Shown here: positions 36,885 to 44,408 of the stretch, in pieces
Numbering within the stretch: position 1 is the stretch's first letter
Layout: the number at the start of each line of letters is the position of its first letter
Source: Desulfofustis glycolicus DSM 9705
Lineage (GTDB): Bacteria > Desulfobacterota > Desulfobulbia > Desulfobulbales > Desulfocapsaceae
Assembly (NCBI RefSeq): GCF_900130015.1
Contig: NZ_FQXS01000021.1
Location: 31,122 to 95,121 of the forward strand
Reading direction: 5' to 3'
DNA length: 64,000 bases
Program-made: the position numbers and the translations under genes
The notes under the pieces: generated by a model
What the model saw: the letters and a program-made list of their open reading frames with translations, nothing else
Database searches by the model: none
What the model was told of the DNA's origin: nothing

Positions 36885-39800
36885 TTGCTGCGGTGATCCG
36901 TTGGTCGATTGCCAACCGGGTGCTGGTGGTGATCGGCGCCGTCCTGCTCACCGTCTGGGGGATCTATGCACTGCAGCGCACCCCGCTGGATGCCATTCCC
37001 GATCTCTCAGACGTCCAGGTGATCATCAAGACCAGCTATCCCGGCCAGGCGCCGCAGGTGGTCGAGCAACAGGTGACCTATCCGTTGTCCAGCGCCTTGC
37101 TGGCCGTGCCCAAGGCGGTGGCGGTGCGCGGTTATTCGATGTTCGGCGATTCCTTTATTTACGTTATTTTCGAAGAAGATACCGATCTCTACTGGGCCCG
37201 GTCGCGGGTCCTCGAATACCTCAGCCAGGTATCGGCCGGCCTGCCGGCAGGGGCGACGCCGTCGCTCGGCCCGGATGCGACCGGGGTCGGCTGGATCTAT
37301 CAATACGCCCTGGTCGATCGCAGCGGGCGGCACGATCTTGGCCAGCTGCGGGCCTTGCAGGACTGGTTTCTGAAATTCGAACTGCAGACGGTGGCCGGCG
37401 TTTCAGAAGTGGCGACCGTCGGCGGCATGGTGCGGCAATACCAAATTGTCGTTTCACCGGAGAAGATGCGGGCCTATGGCATCACTGCCGGGCAGATCGC
37501 CGAGGCGGTACGCAGGGCCAACCAGGAGTCGGGCGGCTCATCGATTGAGATGGCCGAAGCGGAGTACATGATTCGGGCCAAGGGCTATCTGCAGAGCGCT
37601 GACCAGCTACGGCAGGTACCGGTGAAATTGGGGGCGGACGGCGTGCCGGTGTTGCTCGGCGATGTGGCCGAGATCGGCCGGGGACCGCAGATGCGGCGAG
37701 GTATCGCGGAACTCGACGGGGAAGGGGAGGTCACCGGCGGTATCGTCGTCATGCGTTCCGGTGAAAACGCGTTGGCGGTGATCGAGCGGGTCAAGGCCAA
37801 ACTCGATGAATTGCGGCCCGGTCTGCCGGATGGTGTCGAGCTGGTGGAAACGTATGACCGGTCCGGCGTGATCGAGCGGGCCGTGACCAACTTGCGGGAC
37901 ACGGTGGTCAAGGAACTGCTCGTGGTGGTGCTCGTCTGCGCCTTGTTTTTGCTTCACCTGCGCTCTTCACTGGTGATTGCCATCAGCCTGCCGCTGGGGG
38001 TGCTCATCTCGTTTATCATCATGGAGCGGCAGGGGATCAATGCCAACATCATGTCGCTCGGCGGCATCGCACTGGCCATCGGCGCCATGGTCGATGCGTC
38101 GATCGTCATGGTAGAGAACGTGCACAAGCATCTGGAGCGGCAGCAGATGACCCCGGCCAACCGTTGGCAGATTATCTCCGCGGCCTCGGTGGAGGTGGGC
38201 CCGCCGCTCTTTTTCGCGCTGCTGATCATCACCGTCAGTTTCCTGCCGGTCTTCACGCTGGAGGCCCAGGAGGGGCGGCTCTTCGCTCCGCTTGCCTACA
38301 CCAAGACCTACGCGATGGCCGCTGCCGCCGGGTTAGCGGTGACCCTGGTGCCGGTGCTGATGGGGTATTTCATCAGGGGCAAGATCGCCGCCGAACAGAA
38401 AAACCCCATCAATCGCGGCCTGATTGCCATCTATCGGCCGCTGGTTATTGGTGCGCTGCGGTTTCCGAAAACCATTATCGTGTTGGCGCTGGTCGCTGCG
38501 GCAAGTATCTGGTATCCGCTGGGTCGGATCGGCTCCGAGTTCATGCCGGAACTGGACGAGGGCGACCTGCTCTATATGCCGACCACGCTGCCGGGCATCG
38601 CTCCGGGCAAGGTTGCCGAACTGCTGATGCAGACCGATCGCCTCATCCTGACGGTGCCCGAGGTCAAAAGGGTCTTCGGCAAGGCCGGCCGAGCCGAGAC
38701 GGCCACCGATCCGGCACCGCTGACCATGCTGGAGACTACCATTCAACTCCATCCCCGCGAGCAATGGCGACCCGGCATGACCACCGCCGGGATTATCGAG
38801 GAACTTGATCGCATCGTCAAGCTGCCCGGAGTGACCAATGCCTGGGTGATGCCGATCAGGACCCGCATCGACATGCTGGCCACCGGTATCCGTACCCCGG
38901 TGGGTATCAAGGTGGCCGGCCCGGACCTGGCGGTGATCGAGCAGATCGGCGCAGCGGTGGAACAGGCCGTCCGGAACCTGCCGGGTACCCTGTCGGCCTA
39001 TTCCGAGCGGGTGACCGGCGGGCGCTATATCGATATCGATGTCGATCGCCGTGCCGCCGCCCGCTATGGGATGAATATCGCCGACGTGCATGAGGTGGTG
39101 CGTACCGCTATCGGCGGCATGAATATCGACCAGACCATCGAAGGGCTGGAGCGTTATCCGATCAATCTGCGCTATCCCTCCGACTGGCGTGATTCGCCGG
39201 ACAAGCTGCGCCTCCTGCCGCTGTCGACCCCGAGCGGGGTCTGGGTCAGTCTGGGCCAGGTGGCCCGGGTCTCGGTCGTCGACGGTCCGCCGATGATCCG
39301 CAGCGAGAATGCCCGTCTCAGCGGCTGGACCTACGTCGACATCCAGGGGCGCGATCTCGGCGGCTATGTCCGTCAGGCGCGTGATGCGGTGCAGCGCTAT
39401 GTGGACCTGCCGCCGGGGTATTCGATCAGCTGGTCGGGGCAATACGAGTATCTGGAACGGGCCAGCCAGCGGCTGCAACTGGTCGTGCCGCTGACGCTGG
39501 CCATCATCATCGTGTTGCTCTACCTCAGCTTTCGCCGGATCGGCGAAACCCTGCTGATCCTGCTGACGCTACCGCTGTCGCTGGTCGGTGGATTCTGGTA
39601 TTTGCATTGGCTCGGCTACAACTTGTCGGTGGCCACCGGGGTCGGTTTTATCGCACTGGCCGGGGTGGCCGCGGAAACCGGTATCGTCATGCTCGTCTAT
39701 CTCGATCAGGCTCTGCAGAAGCGGCTCGACGCCGCCCATAAGGGTGCCCGCAGGGTAACCGTCCTCGAATTGCGCGAGGCGCTGATCGAAGGGGCGCTGT

Positions 39801-40012
39801 TGCGCGTTCGGCCGAAGATCATGACCGTCGGCACCGTTATCGTCGGCCTGCTGCCGATCATGTTCAGCGAAGGGACCGGCGCCGAGGTGATGCGCCGGAT
39901 CGCCGCTCCGATGCTGGGCGGCATGGTCAGTGCCACGGTGCTGACCCTCGTCATCATTCCGGCGATCTATTTCGTCTGGAAAAAACAAACCATCAAGGAG
40001 AAACGATTATGA
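36881..40012 (+). CDS. cusA: CusA-type heavy-metal RND efflux permease
   Basis: Proton-driven inner-membrane transporter, 1043 aa, of the HME subfamily that exports Cu(I)/Ag(I). N-terminal WSIANRVLVVIGAVLL helix, PLDAIPDLSDVQVI typical of HME pumps, GVGWIYQYALVDRSG, proton-relay Asp in ALAIGAMVDASIVMVEN, and twelve expected membrane helices with two large periplasmic loops. It overlaps the adaptor and CusF genes by four bases each, so the operon is tightly coupled. Metal choice (monovalent, against zinc or cobalt) is inferred from the CusF partners. Confidence 0.94.
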   Translation: MIAAVIRWSIANRVLVVIGAVLLTVWGIYALQRTPLDAIPDLSDVQVIIKTSYPGQAPQVVEQQVTYPLSSALLAVPKAVAVRGYSMFGDSFIYVIFEEDTDLYWARSRVLEYLSQVSAGLPAGATPSLGPDATGVGWIYQYALVDRSGRHDLGQLRALQDWFLKFELQTVAGVSEVATVGGMVRQYQIVVSPEKMRAYGITAGQIAEAVRRANQESGGSSIEMAEAEYMIRAKGYLQSADQLRQVPVKLGADGVPVLLGDVAEIGRGPQMRRGIAELDGEGEVTGGIVVMRSGENALAVIERVKAKLDELRPGLPDGVELVETYDRSGVIERAVTNLRDTVVKELLVVVLVCALFLLHLRSSLVIAISLPLGVLISFIIMERQGINANIMSLGGIALAIGAMVDASIVMVENVHKHLERQQMTPANRWQIISAASVEVGPPLFFALLIITVSFLPVFTLEAQEGRLFAPLAYTKTYAMAAAAGLAVTLVPVLMGYFIRGKIAAEQKNPINRGLIAIYRPLVIGALRFPKTIIVLALVAAASIWYPLGRIGSEFMPELDEGDLLYMPTTLPGIAPGKVAELLMQTDRLILTVPEVKRVFGKAGRAETATDPAPLTMLETTIQLHPREQWRPGMTTAGIIEELDRIVKLPGVTNAWVMPIRTRIDMLATGIRTPVGIKVAGPDLAVIEQIGAAVEQAVRNLPGTLSAYSERVTGGRYIDIDVDRRAAARYGMNIADVHEVVRTAIGGMNIDQTIEGLERYPINLRYPSDWRDSPDKLRLLPLSTPSGVWVSLGQVARVSVVDGPPMIRSENARLSGWTYVDIQGRDLGGYVRQARDAVQRYVDLPPGYSISWSGQYEYLERASQRLQLVVPLTLAIIIVLLYLSFRRIGETLLILLTLPLSLVGGFWYLHWLGYNLSVATGVGFIALAGVAAETGIVMLVYLDQALQKRLDAAHKGARRVTVLELREALIEGALLRVRPKIMTVGTVIVGLLPIMFSEGTGAEVMRRIAAPMLGGMVSATVLTLVIIPAIYFVWKKQTIKEKRL

Positions 40013-40383
40013 ACCGATGTCAAACCCTCGCCGCCACGATCATCGCCTCTACGGCACTGCTCTTGTTTGTCGCCGGTACCGCGGTCGCAGCAAGCCACGG
40101 TCATAGCGCCCACACCGGCGGTGAAGCGACCGCCGGCGGCAGCCACCAGCAGATGATGAAGCAGGTGGACACCAAAGCTCAGGTAATGGCCGTCGCCGCC
40201 GACGGAAAATCCGTGGAAATCGATCACCAGCCGATCCCCGAACTGGGTTGGCCGGCCATGCAGATGAGCCTCGACCTGGAATCCCCGGAACTGGCCACGG
40301 GCATTGGAGCCGGCGATCAGGTCACCGTCACCATCAAGCAGCTATCGGCCACCCAATACGTCATCACCAACATCAAGAAGTAA
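40009..40383 (+). CDS. cusF: CusF-like periplasmic copper/silver chaperone
   Basis: A 124-aa protein with a signal peptide (about 1-27, ending AVA). The OB-like metal domain carries H73, W81, M84 and M86 in HQPIPELGWPAMQMSL, the ligand set of CusF. A histidine-rich stretch (HGHSAH) follows the signal peptide. It overlaps cusA by four bases. Its TAA overlaps the start of the REP-like element at 40382. Confidence 0.93.
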   Translation: MNRCQTLAATIIASTALLLFVAGTAVAASHGHSAHTGGEATAGGSHQQMMKQVDTKAQVMAVAADGKSVEIDHQPIPELGWPAMQMSLDLESPELATGIGAGDQVTVTIKQLSATQYVITNIKK

Positions 40384-40412
40384 AAGCGGGGTCAGGCTTG
40401 ACAAGTTGACTT
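40382..40412 (+). repeat. REP-like half palindrome, left of the Y1 transposase
   Basis: AAAAGCGGGGTCAGGCTTGA continuing CAAGTTGACTT is identical to the left arm of the full palindrome at 43513-43586. It begins within the cusF stop codon and ends 20 bases before the transposase start. Confidence 0.8.
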
Positions 40413-40432
40413 ATTCCCGGTAAGCAGGCTCC

Positions 40433-41272
40433 ATGGCGCGCAAACCACGGATCCATTTTCCAGGAGCCTGCTACCACGTCATCGTGCGGGGGAATGCCGG
40501 GCAAGATCTTTTTTGTGCCGATCACGATCGGCAACGGTTCCTACAACTCCTGGGAAAGGGTATCGCCCGGTTTCAGCACCGGATTCATGCTTTTTGCCTG
40601 ATGACCAACCATGTCCACCTGCTTGTCCAGGTAGGTGAGGCACCGTTGTCGCGGATAGTGCAGAATCTCAGCTTCCGCTACACCCGCTATATCAACAGCA
40701 CGAGAAATCGTACCGGCCATCTGTTTCAAGGACGCTATAAGGCGATCCTCGTCGATGCCGACCATTATTTGCTCGAACTGGTTCGCTATATTCATAACAA
40801 CCCGGTTCGTGCCGGGCTGGTCACTCGGCCGGAAGAGTACCCCTGGAGCAGTCACCGCGCTTATCTCGGGGAAGCGACGCTGTCCTGGCTAACCACCGAC
40901 TGGGTGTTGGCCCAATTTGCCGGGCAATCTAAACGGGCCGTGGCTCTCTATAGAAATTTTCTTCAGGCCGACACCGCTGCGAGCATGGAAACGACGCTCC
41001 GGGAAGGGCTGTTTGACGGCCGGATTCTCGGTAGCGACGTTTTTGTCGAGAAGGCGCTGGCCAAAGCGGAAGAGAAGGATCGGCAGACGTTGACCGTCGA
41101 GCAGGTATTGACGCAGGTCTGCGTGTTTTACAGCCTTGACCGGCAGGCCGTGTCGAGTACCAGGCGGGACCGCGCCGTCGCCCGGGTTCGGGCTGTGGCC
41201 GCCTATCTCATCAGAGAGTCCGGCTACCTCAGTCTGACCCCGCTTTTGCCAGCACGTCAAGGTAGTAATTAA
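40433..41272 (+). CDS. REP-associated tyrosine transposase (RAYT, Y1/HUH family)
   Basis: Single-strand DNA transposase that acts on REP-type hairpins. It has the HUH motif N-H60-V-H62 in MTNHVHLLVQ and a candidate nucleophile Y119 in LVRYIHNNPVRAG. The N-terminal PGACYHVIVRGN and the later HLFQGRYKAILVD are typical. 279 aa. It is flanked by inverted copies of AAAAGCGGGGTCAG. Its last 15 codons run through the right copy into the antisense end of the radical SAM gene (44-base convergent overlap). A 9-bp inverted repeat (GCAGGCTCC/GGAGCCTGC) brackets its start codon. Confidence 0.9.
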   Translation: MARKPRIHFPGACYHVIVRGNAGQDLFCADHDRQRFLQLLGKGIARFQHRIHAFCLMTNHVHLLVQVGEAPLSRIVQNLSFRYTRYINSTRNRTGHLFQGRYKAILVDADHYLLELVRYIHNNPVRAGLVTRPEEYPWSSHRAYLGEATLSWLTTDWVLAQFAGQSKRAVALYRNFLQADTAASMETTLREGLFDGRILGSDVFVEKALAKAEEKDRQTLTVEQVLTQVCVFYSLDRQAVSSTRRDRAVARVRAVAAYLIRESGYLSLTPLLPARQGSN

Positions 41273-42869
41273 TAACACCTATCTGTCCGTAATAAGCGGG
41301 ATCGTGCGCCGCGCCGATGGCCTGTTTCAGGTCTTCGGCGGCCTGCCGCGCTGTTTCGAGGGCGCCATGATTGGCCGCTTGACGGAAAAGATAATCGAAG
41401 GCTGCGGCCTTGTCCGGCAGCTCCAGTGATAGATAGGTCCGGAGCGCTTCGGCAAAACGGTCACGGTCGGCCAGATAGGAAACGGCCAGCCGCGCCCGGC
41501 GAGTCTCGGATATCTCATTGGCAAAGCGCATCGGTGAGGGGAGTCGGGCATCGACATAACGTTTCAGCTCCAGAGGCGCGACAGGCGTACAGAAAAAGCA
41601 CGGCTCGAGCAGCTCCGGTGTCAAACGCCCATATACAGCAATATTTCCGGATGATGAACGCACCATCTCTGCCAGCGCGGTGCCTGGGTAGATGCGCGCT
41701 CCGACGGTGTATTCGTAGCGGCGTCGGCCGTTTTCCGGATAGCCGTTCATTGCCGAGATGGTTTCCTCGACCGACCCCCAGGTTTCACTGGGCAGCCCGA
41801 AAATCAGATCGATGGTGATATCGATGTCATGCCGGGCACAGCAATCGATGGCGGCGATAATATCGCGGCGGCGATAGGAGGTTCCTGCGGCCTCGAGCAC
41901 CTCGTCGGCGAAACTGGTTGCCGTCAAGATCACCGACATCCCCGCTTTTGCAAGCAGTGCAGCAAAAGCATCGGTAAACGGGCGCGGCAGGAATTGCGAG
42001 GCAAAGCGAAAGCGTTTCTCAAGACCGGCGGCGAGCAGGTATTCCAATAGCTGCGTGGCGTAGCTCAAATCCGGAACGTTGAATTCGGTATCGACGAAAA
42101 AGATGGTGCGGACCTGGTCCTGGGCGGCGCAGTCCTGCAATTCGCCGATCACGTCGACGGGATCGCGGTAGGTGAAGCGCTTTCCTTCGATGATCGGCTC
42201 GACGCAGAAGATGCACGCCTGGTTGCAGCCCCGTTTGACCCGAACCGGCAGACCGGCTGATTCGAAAGCATGGCCGAACCCCGCGTCGCGCTCTGAGTGT
42301 GCTGGTGCCGGGAAGACGAAGGGCTGTCGCCCCGTTTCTTGAAAGCCGTTCTCGGTGCGAATGATCAGGCCCGGGATCTGCTGAAGCCTGCTGCGGTGGG
42401 GCCAATGCTGCACGAAAGCAGCCAGAGCCGCCTCCCCTTCACCGATTATGCCATAGTCGATAGCCAGGTAGTCGAGGATATCTTGAGGCGCTATGGTGAA
42501 TCCGCCGCCACCACAGATGACGGGAACATCGGGCAGCAGTTGTCGGACTGCATCGGCAACCTCTCGGATCTGCGGCAGGAAGAAAAACGAACGATAGCCG
42601 TCACCGGCCAGCTGGCCATACTCCTCGCAGGCCATGCAGGTATCGAGGTTGCGGATACCAATGCCAACCAAGTCAGGCCGGAATTCGCCCGTCACCTGCG
42701 TCAGATTGGTCAGCGCCTCGGCGCCGGGCAGGAATGCAGGTTCGATCCTGGTCTCGATTCCCTCACGTCGCAGCCGCGTTGCCAGGAGATCGAGGCCGTA
42801 CGGGTAGATCTGCTTGACCAGGTAATACGGGTCGCTATAGATCAGCAGGACTCGCCCGATTGGTGTCAT
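41229..42869 (-). CDS. B12-binding-type radical SAM protein with helical C-terminus
   Basis: A 546-aa radical SAM enzyme. An N-terminal Rossmann-like B12-binding domain (about 1-160; GIGIRNLDT, VICGGGGFTIAP) precedes the cluster motif C215-x3-C219-x2-C222 in RGCNQACIFCVEP, then the SAM barrel (to about 430) and a helical C-terminal region resembling a repeat domain. The reaction is unknown; methylation or a related modification is usual for this architecture. The final residues LAKAGSD and the stop are encoded by the REP-like repeat, so the natural end may have been changed. No metabolic partner is adjacent. Confidence 0.88.
   Translation of the reverse strand: MTPIGRVLLIYSDPYYLVKQIYPYGLDLLATRLRREGIETRIEPAFLPGAEALTNLTQVTGEFRPDLVGIGIRNLDTCMACEEYGQLAGDGYRSFFFLPQIREVADAVRQLLPDVPVICGGGGFTIAPQDILDYLAIDYGIIGEGEAALAAFVQHWPHRSRLQQIPGLIIRTENGFQETGRQPFVFPAPAHSERDAGFGHAFESAGLPVRVKRGCNQACIFCVEPIIEGKRFTYRDPVDVIGELQDCAAQDQVRTIFFVDTEFNVPDLSYATQLLEYLLAAGLEKRFRFASQFLPRPFTDAFAALLAKAGMSVILTATSFADEVLEAAGTSYRRRDIIAAIDCCARHDIDITIDLIFGLPSETWGSVEETISAMNGYPENGRRRYEYTVGARIYPGTALAEMVRSSSGNIAVYGRLTPELLEPCFFCTPVAPLELKRYVDARLPSPMRFANEISETRRARLAVSYLADRDRFAEALRTYLSLELPDKAAAFDYLFRQAANHGALETARQAAEDLKQAIGAAHDPAYYGQIGVINYYLDVLAKAGSD
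41234..41247 (-). repeat. REP-like terminal repeat, right of the Y1 transposase
   Basis: CTGACCCCGCTTTT is the inverse of the first 14 bases of the left copy. It lies inside the 3' ends of two convergent genes and supplies part of the last residues of both. Confidence 0.6.
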
Positions 42870-42949
42870 CGTCTCTCCATCATGGGCGGTGAGCCCCGGG
42901 GTGTTCCATTTGCCTGCGCATTACCGGCCAGGCGCTGTGCACCGTCGGC

Positions 42950-43120
42950 CTACTTGGTTATCATCTTGCAGAGCGTAGCCGTCCCGGAATCAAGGATCGC
43001 CTTTATCACCCCAGGTTTCCCGAGTTTCACCAGCCTCTCGATACAGGTAACGGCAACGAGATAGAGCAGGTCGCTGTTGCCCTCATGCTCTATGTAGTGG
43101 ATGATTTCTTTCTTGGGCAT
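42950..43120 (-). CDS. Small hypothetical protein, 56 aa
   Basis: Reading on the minus strand, ATG at 43120 opens MPKKEIIHYIEHEGNSDLL and ends LCKMITK at 42950. The composition (balanced charge, aliphatic core, two cysteines) looks like a real small protein, and the rest of this 500-base gap is otherwise empty. No strong ribosome site is seen and I recognise no family. Its position upstream of the radical SAM gene on the same strand suggests the two could be co-transcribed. Confidence 0.45.
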   Translation of the reverse strand: MPKKEIIHYIEHEGNSDLLYLVAVTCIERLVKLGKPGVIKAILDSGTATLCKMITK

Positions 43121-43334
43121 GGTCTTCGTCCGTGAGCGTTGAATTGTCGCCGCTGTCCGGCATGTGTTACGAAAGCGCCTGTTGAAAACGGGTCTTGCGG
43201 GAGTATAAAGAATTCGGGGTGCACGACTCCAGCTAACGTATTGTACAGATGGCCCGACGATGGTTCAAGAGCAAATGGTCTGATTGAAATGTGATGAGGT
43301 TACCAGTAGACTTGCCGTAGGCATCTGAAACGAC

Positions 43335-43369
43335 GAAAGGGTTGAGGGAAAAATTCCCTCAACCCTTTC
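43335..43369 (-). terminator. Hairpin after tRNA-Gln
   Basis: GAAAGGGTTGAGGGA and its perfect inverse TCCCTCAACCCTTTC form a 15-bp stem around a 5-base loop, 8 bases beyond the tRNA 3' end on the minus strand. No long T-run follows, but position and stem strength fit a tRNA terminator or processing signal. Confidence 0.65.
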
Positions 43370-43376
43370 TTGTCTA

Positions 43377-43450
43377 TGGCTGGGGGACAGGGATTCGAAC
43401 CCCGATAAGCGGAGTCAGAGTCCGCCGTCTTACCATTAGACCATCCCCCA
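43377..43450 (-). tRNA. tRNA-Gln (anticodon CUG)
   Basis: On the minus strand: acceptor TGGGGGA pairs with TCCCCCA, the D loop has CTAATGGTAAG, the anticodon stem-loop GCGGA-CTCTGAC-TCCGC places CUG at 43416-43418 (plus-strand numbering), the T arm has GGTTCGAATCC, the discriminator is G, and CCA is encoded. 74 bases including CCA. A strong hairpin follows. Confidence 0.96.
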
Positions 43451-43512
43451 GCAGCATGGGCGTTTTGATGAGCTTCAGATATATATTAGAATGACTTGGC
43501 AGTGTCAAGGGG

Positions 43513-43586
43513 AAAAGCGGGGTCAGGCTTGACAAGTTGACTTGTTGTGCGCAACAAGTCAACTTGTCAAGCCTGACCCCGCTTTT
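43513..43586. repeat. Solo REP-like palindrome with 35-bp perfect arms
   Basis: A 74-bp hairpin: AAAAGCGGGGTCAGGCTTGA continuing CAAGTTGACTTGTTG, loop TGCG, then the exact inverse ending in GCTTTT. The left arm matches the repeat beside the Y1 transposase. It overlaps the last base of the memo-like gene's stop codon and lies just upstream of tRNA-Gln on that strand. A hairpin this strong should also stop transcription from memo. Confidence 0.85.
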
Positions 43587-44389
43587 TATCTGATGACCAG
43601 GCCGGCGTAGCCGACTACTTGGTCGGTATCGCCGGAGGCCTCGCCGGAATCGGTATAGCCGATCAGTTCCGCTGTGGTGGCGCCGAGTTGTTTGGCGGCC
43701 AGCATGGTGATGGTGACCGGGATAAAACCGCACATCGAGATTTTCTCGCTGACGACGGTGCGGTAGAGGCCTTCCGCGTCCAGGTTGAGGATCCGGTCCA
43801 GGGCCCGATGATCTTTGACCGAGGCGGCCCGACGCGACTCATAGTGACTCATATCGGTTGATGCGAGTAGCAGGACCCGGTTCTGCCGGGCCGAAATCGC
43901 TGCTGCCAGTGCGGCGGCCACCTCGCGGCAGCTGTCGAAGCTGATTTGGCTGAGAGCAATCGCCACCAGCGACAGATTCGGCTGCATGGCTTGCAGGAAG
44001 GGGACCTGAACTTCGAGCGAGTGTTCGTGCAGATGGGCCTGCTCGTCGGCGGTAAGCAGCGGTGATGCCGCCAATATCGACTCGGCCAGCGCAGTGTCGC
44101 AGGGGACGATGCCGCCGGGCAGCTGCCAGGAACTGGTCGATACGGCTATGCCGGCACCCCGGCCATGGTGGTTGGGGCCGAGGACAACGGTTGTTTTCGG
44201 TACTTTTATCGAGCCGATGGTCGCTGCCGCCAGTTTGCCGGAGTAGATGTAGCCCGCATGGGGGGCGATCGCGGCGATGGCCTCTTTTCTGTCTGTGCGC
44301 TGTACCGGCAACAGCTGCGCGACAACGCGGCGCAGCTCGTCCGGCGAGCCGGGGTAGAATCGGTTGGCGACTGCCGGTTGGCGGATCAT
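43586..44389 (-). CDS. AmmeMemoRadiSam system protein B (MEMO1 family)
   Basis: A 267-aa MEMO-fold protein related to LigB dioxygenases. Conserved blocks: PAVANRFYPG at the start, IAPHAGYIYSGK, LGPNHHGRGAG, EHSLEVQVPFLQ, LLASTDMSHYE and the C-terminal SGEASGDTDQVVGYA. In many anaerobes it belongs to a three-gene system with AMMECR1 and a radical SAM protein; those partners are not adjacent here. It follows cysS by 19 bases, with GGAGGAG before the ATG, so it is probably co-transcribed with cysS. Function unsettled. Confidence 0.9.
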   Translation of the reverse strand: MIRQPAVANRFYPGSPDELRRVVAQLLPVQRTDRKEAIAAIAPHAGYIYSGKLAAATIGSIKVPKTTVVLGPNHHGRGAGIAVSTSSWQLPGGIVPCDTALAESILAASPLLTADEQAHLHEHSLEVQVPFLQAMQPNLSLVAIALSQISFDSCREVAAALAAAISARQNRVLLLASTDMSHYESRRAASVKDHRALDRILNLDAEGLYRTVVSEKISMCGFIPVTITMLAAKQLGATTAELIGYTDSGEASGDTDQVVGYAGLVIR

Positions 44390-44408
44390 GGTCTCCTCCG
44401 CTGTTGAA

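Noticed and set aside
41229..44389. Radical SAM gene and memo-like gene as one AmmeMemoRadiSam system
   Set aside because: The radical SAM protein has a B12-type N-terminal domain unlike the usual partner, and a tRNA gene and a strong palindrome separate the two.
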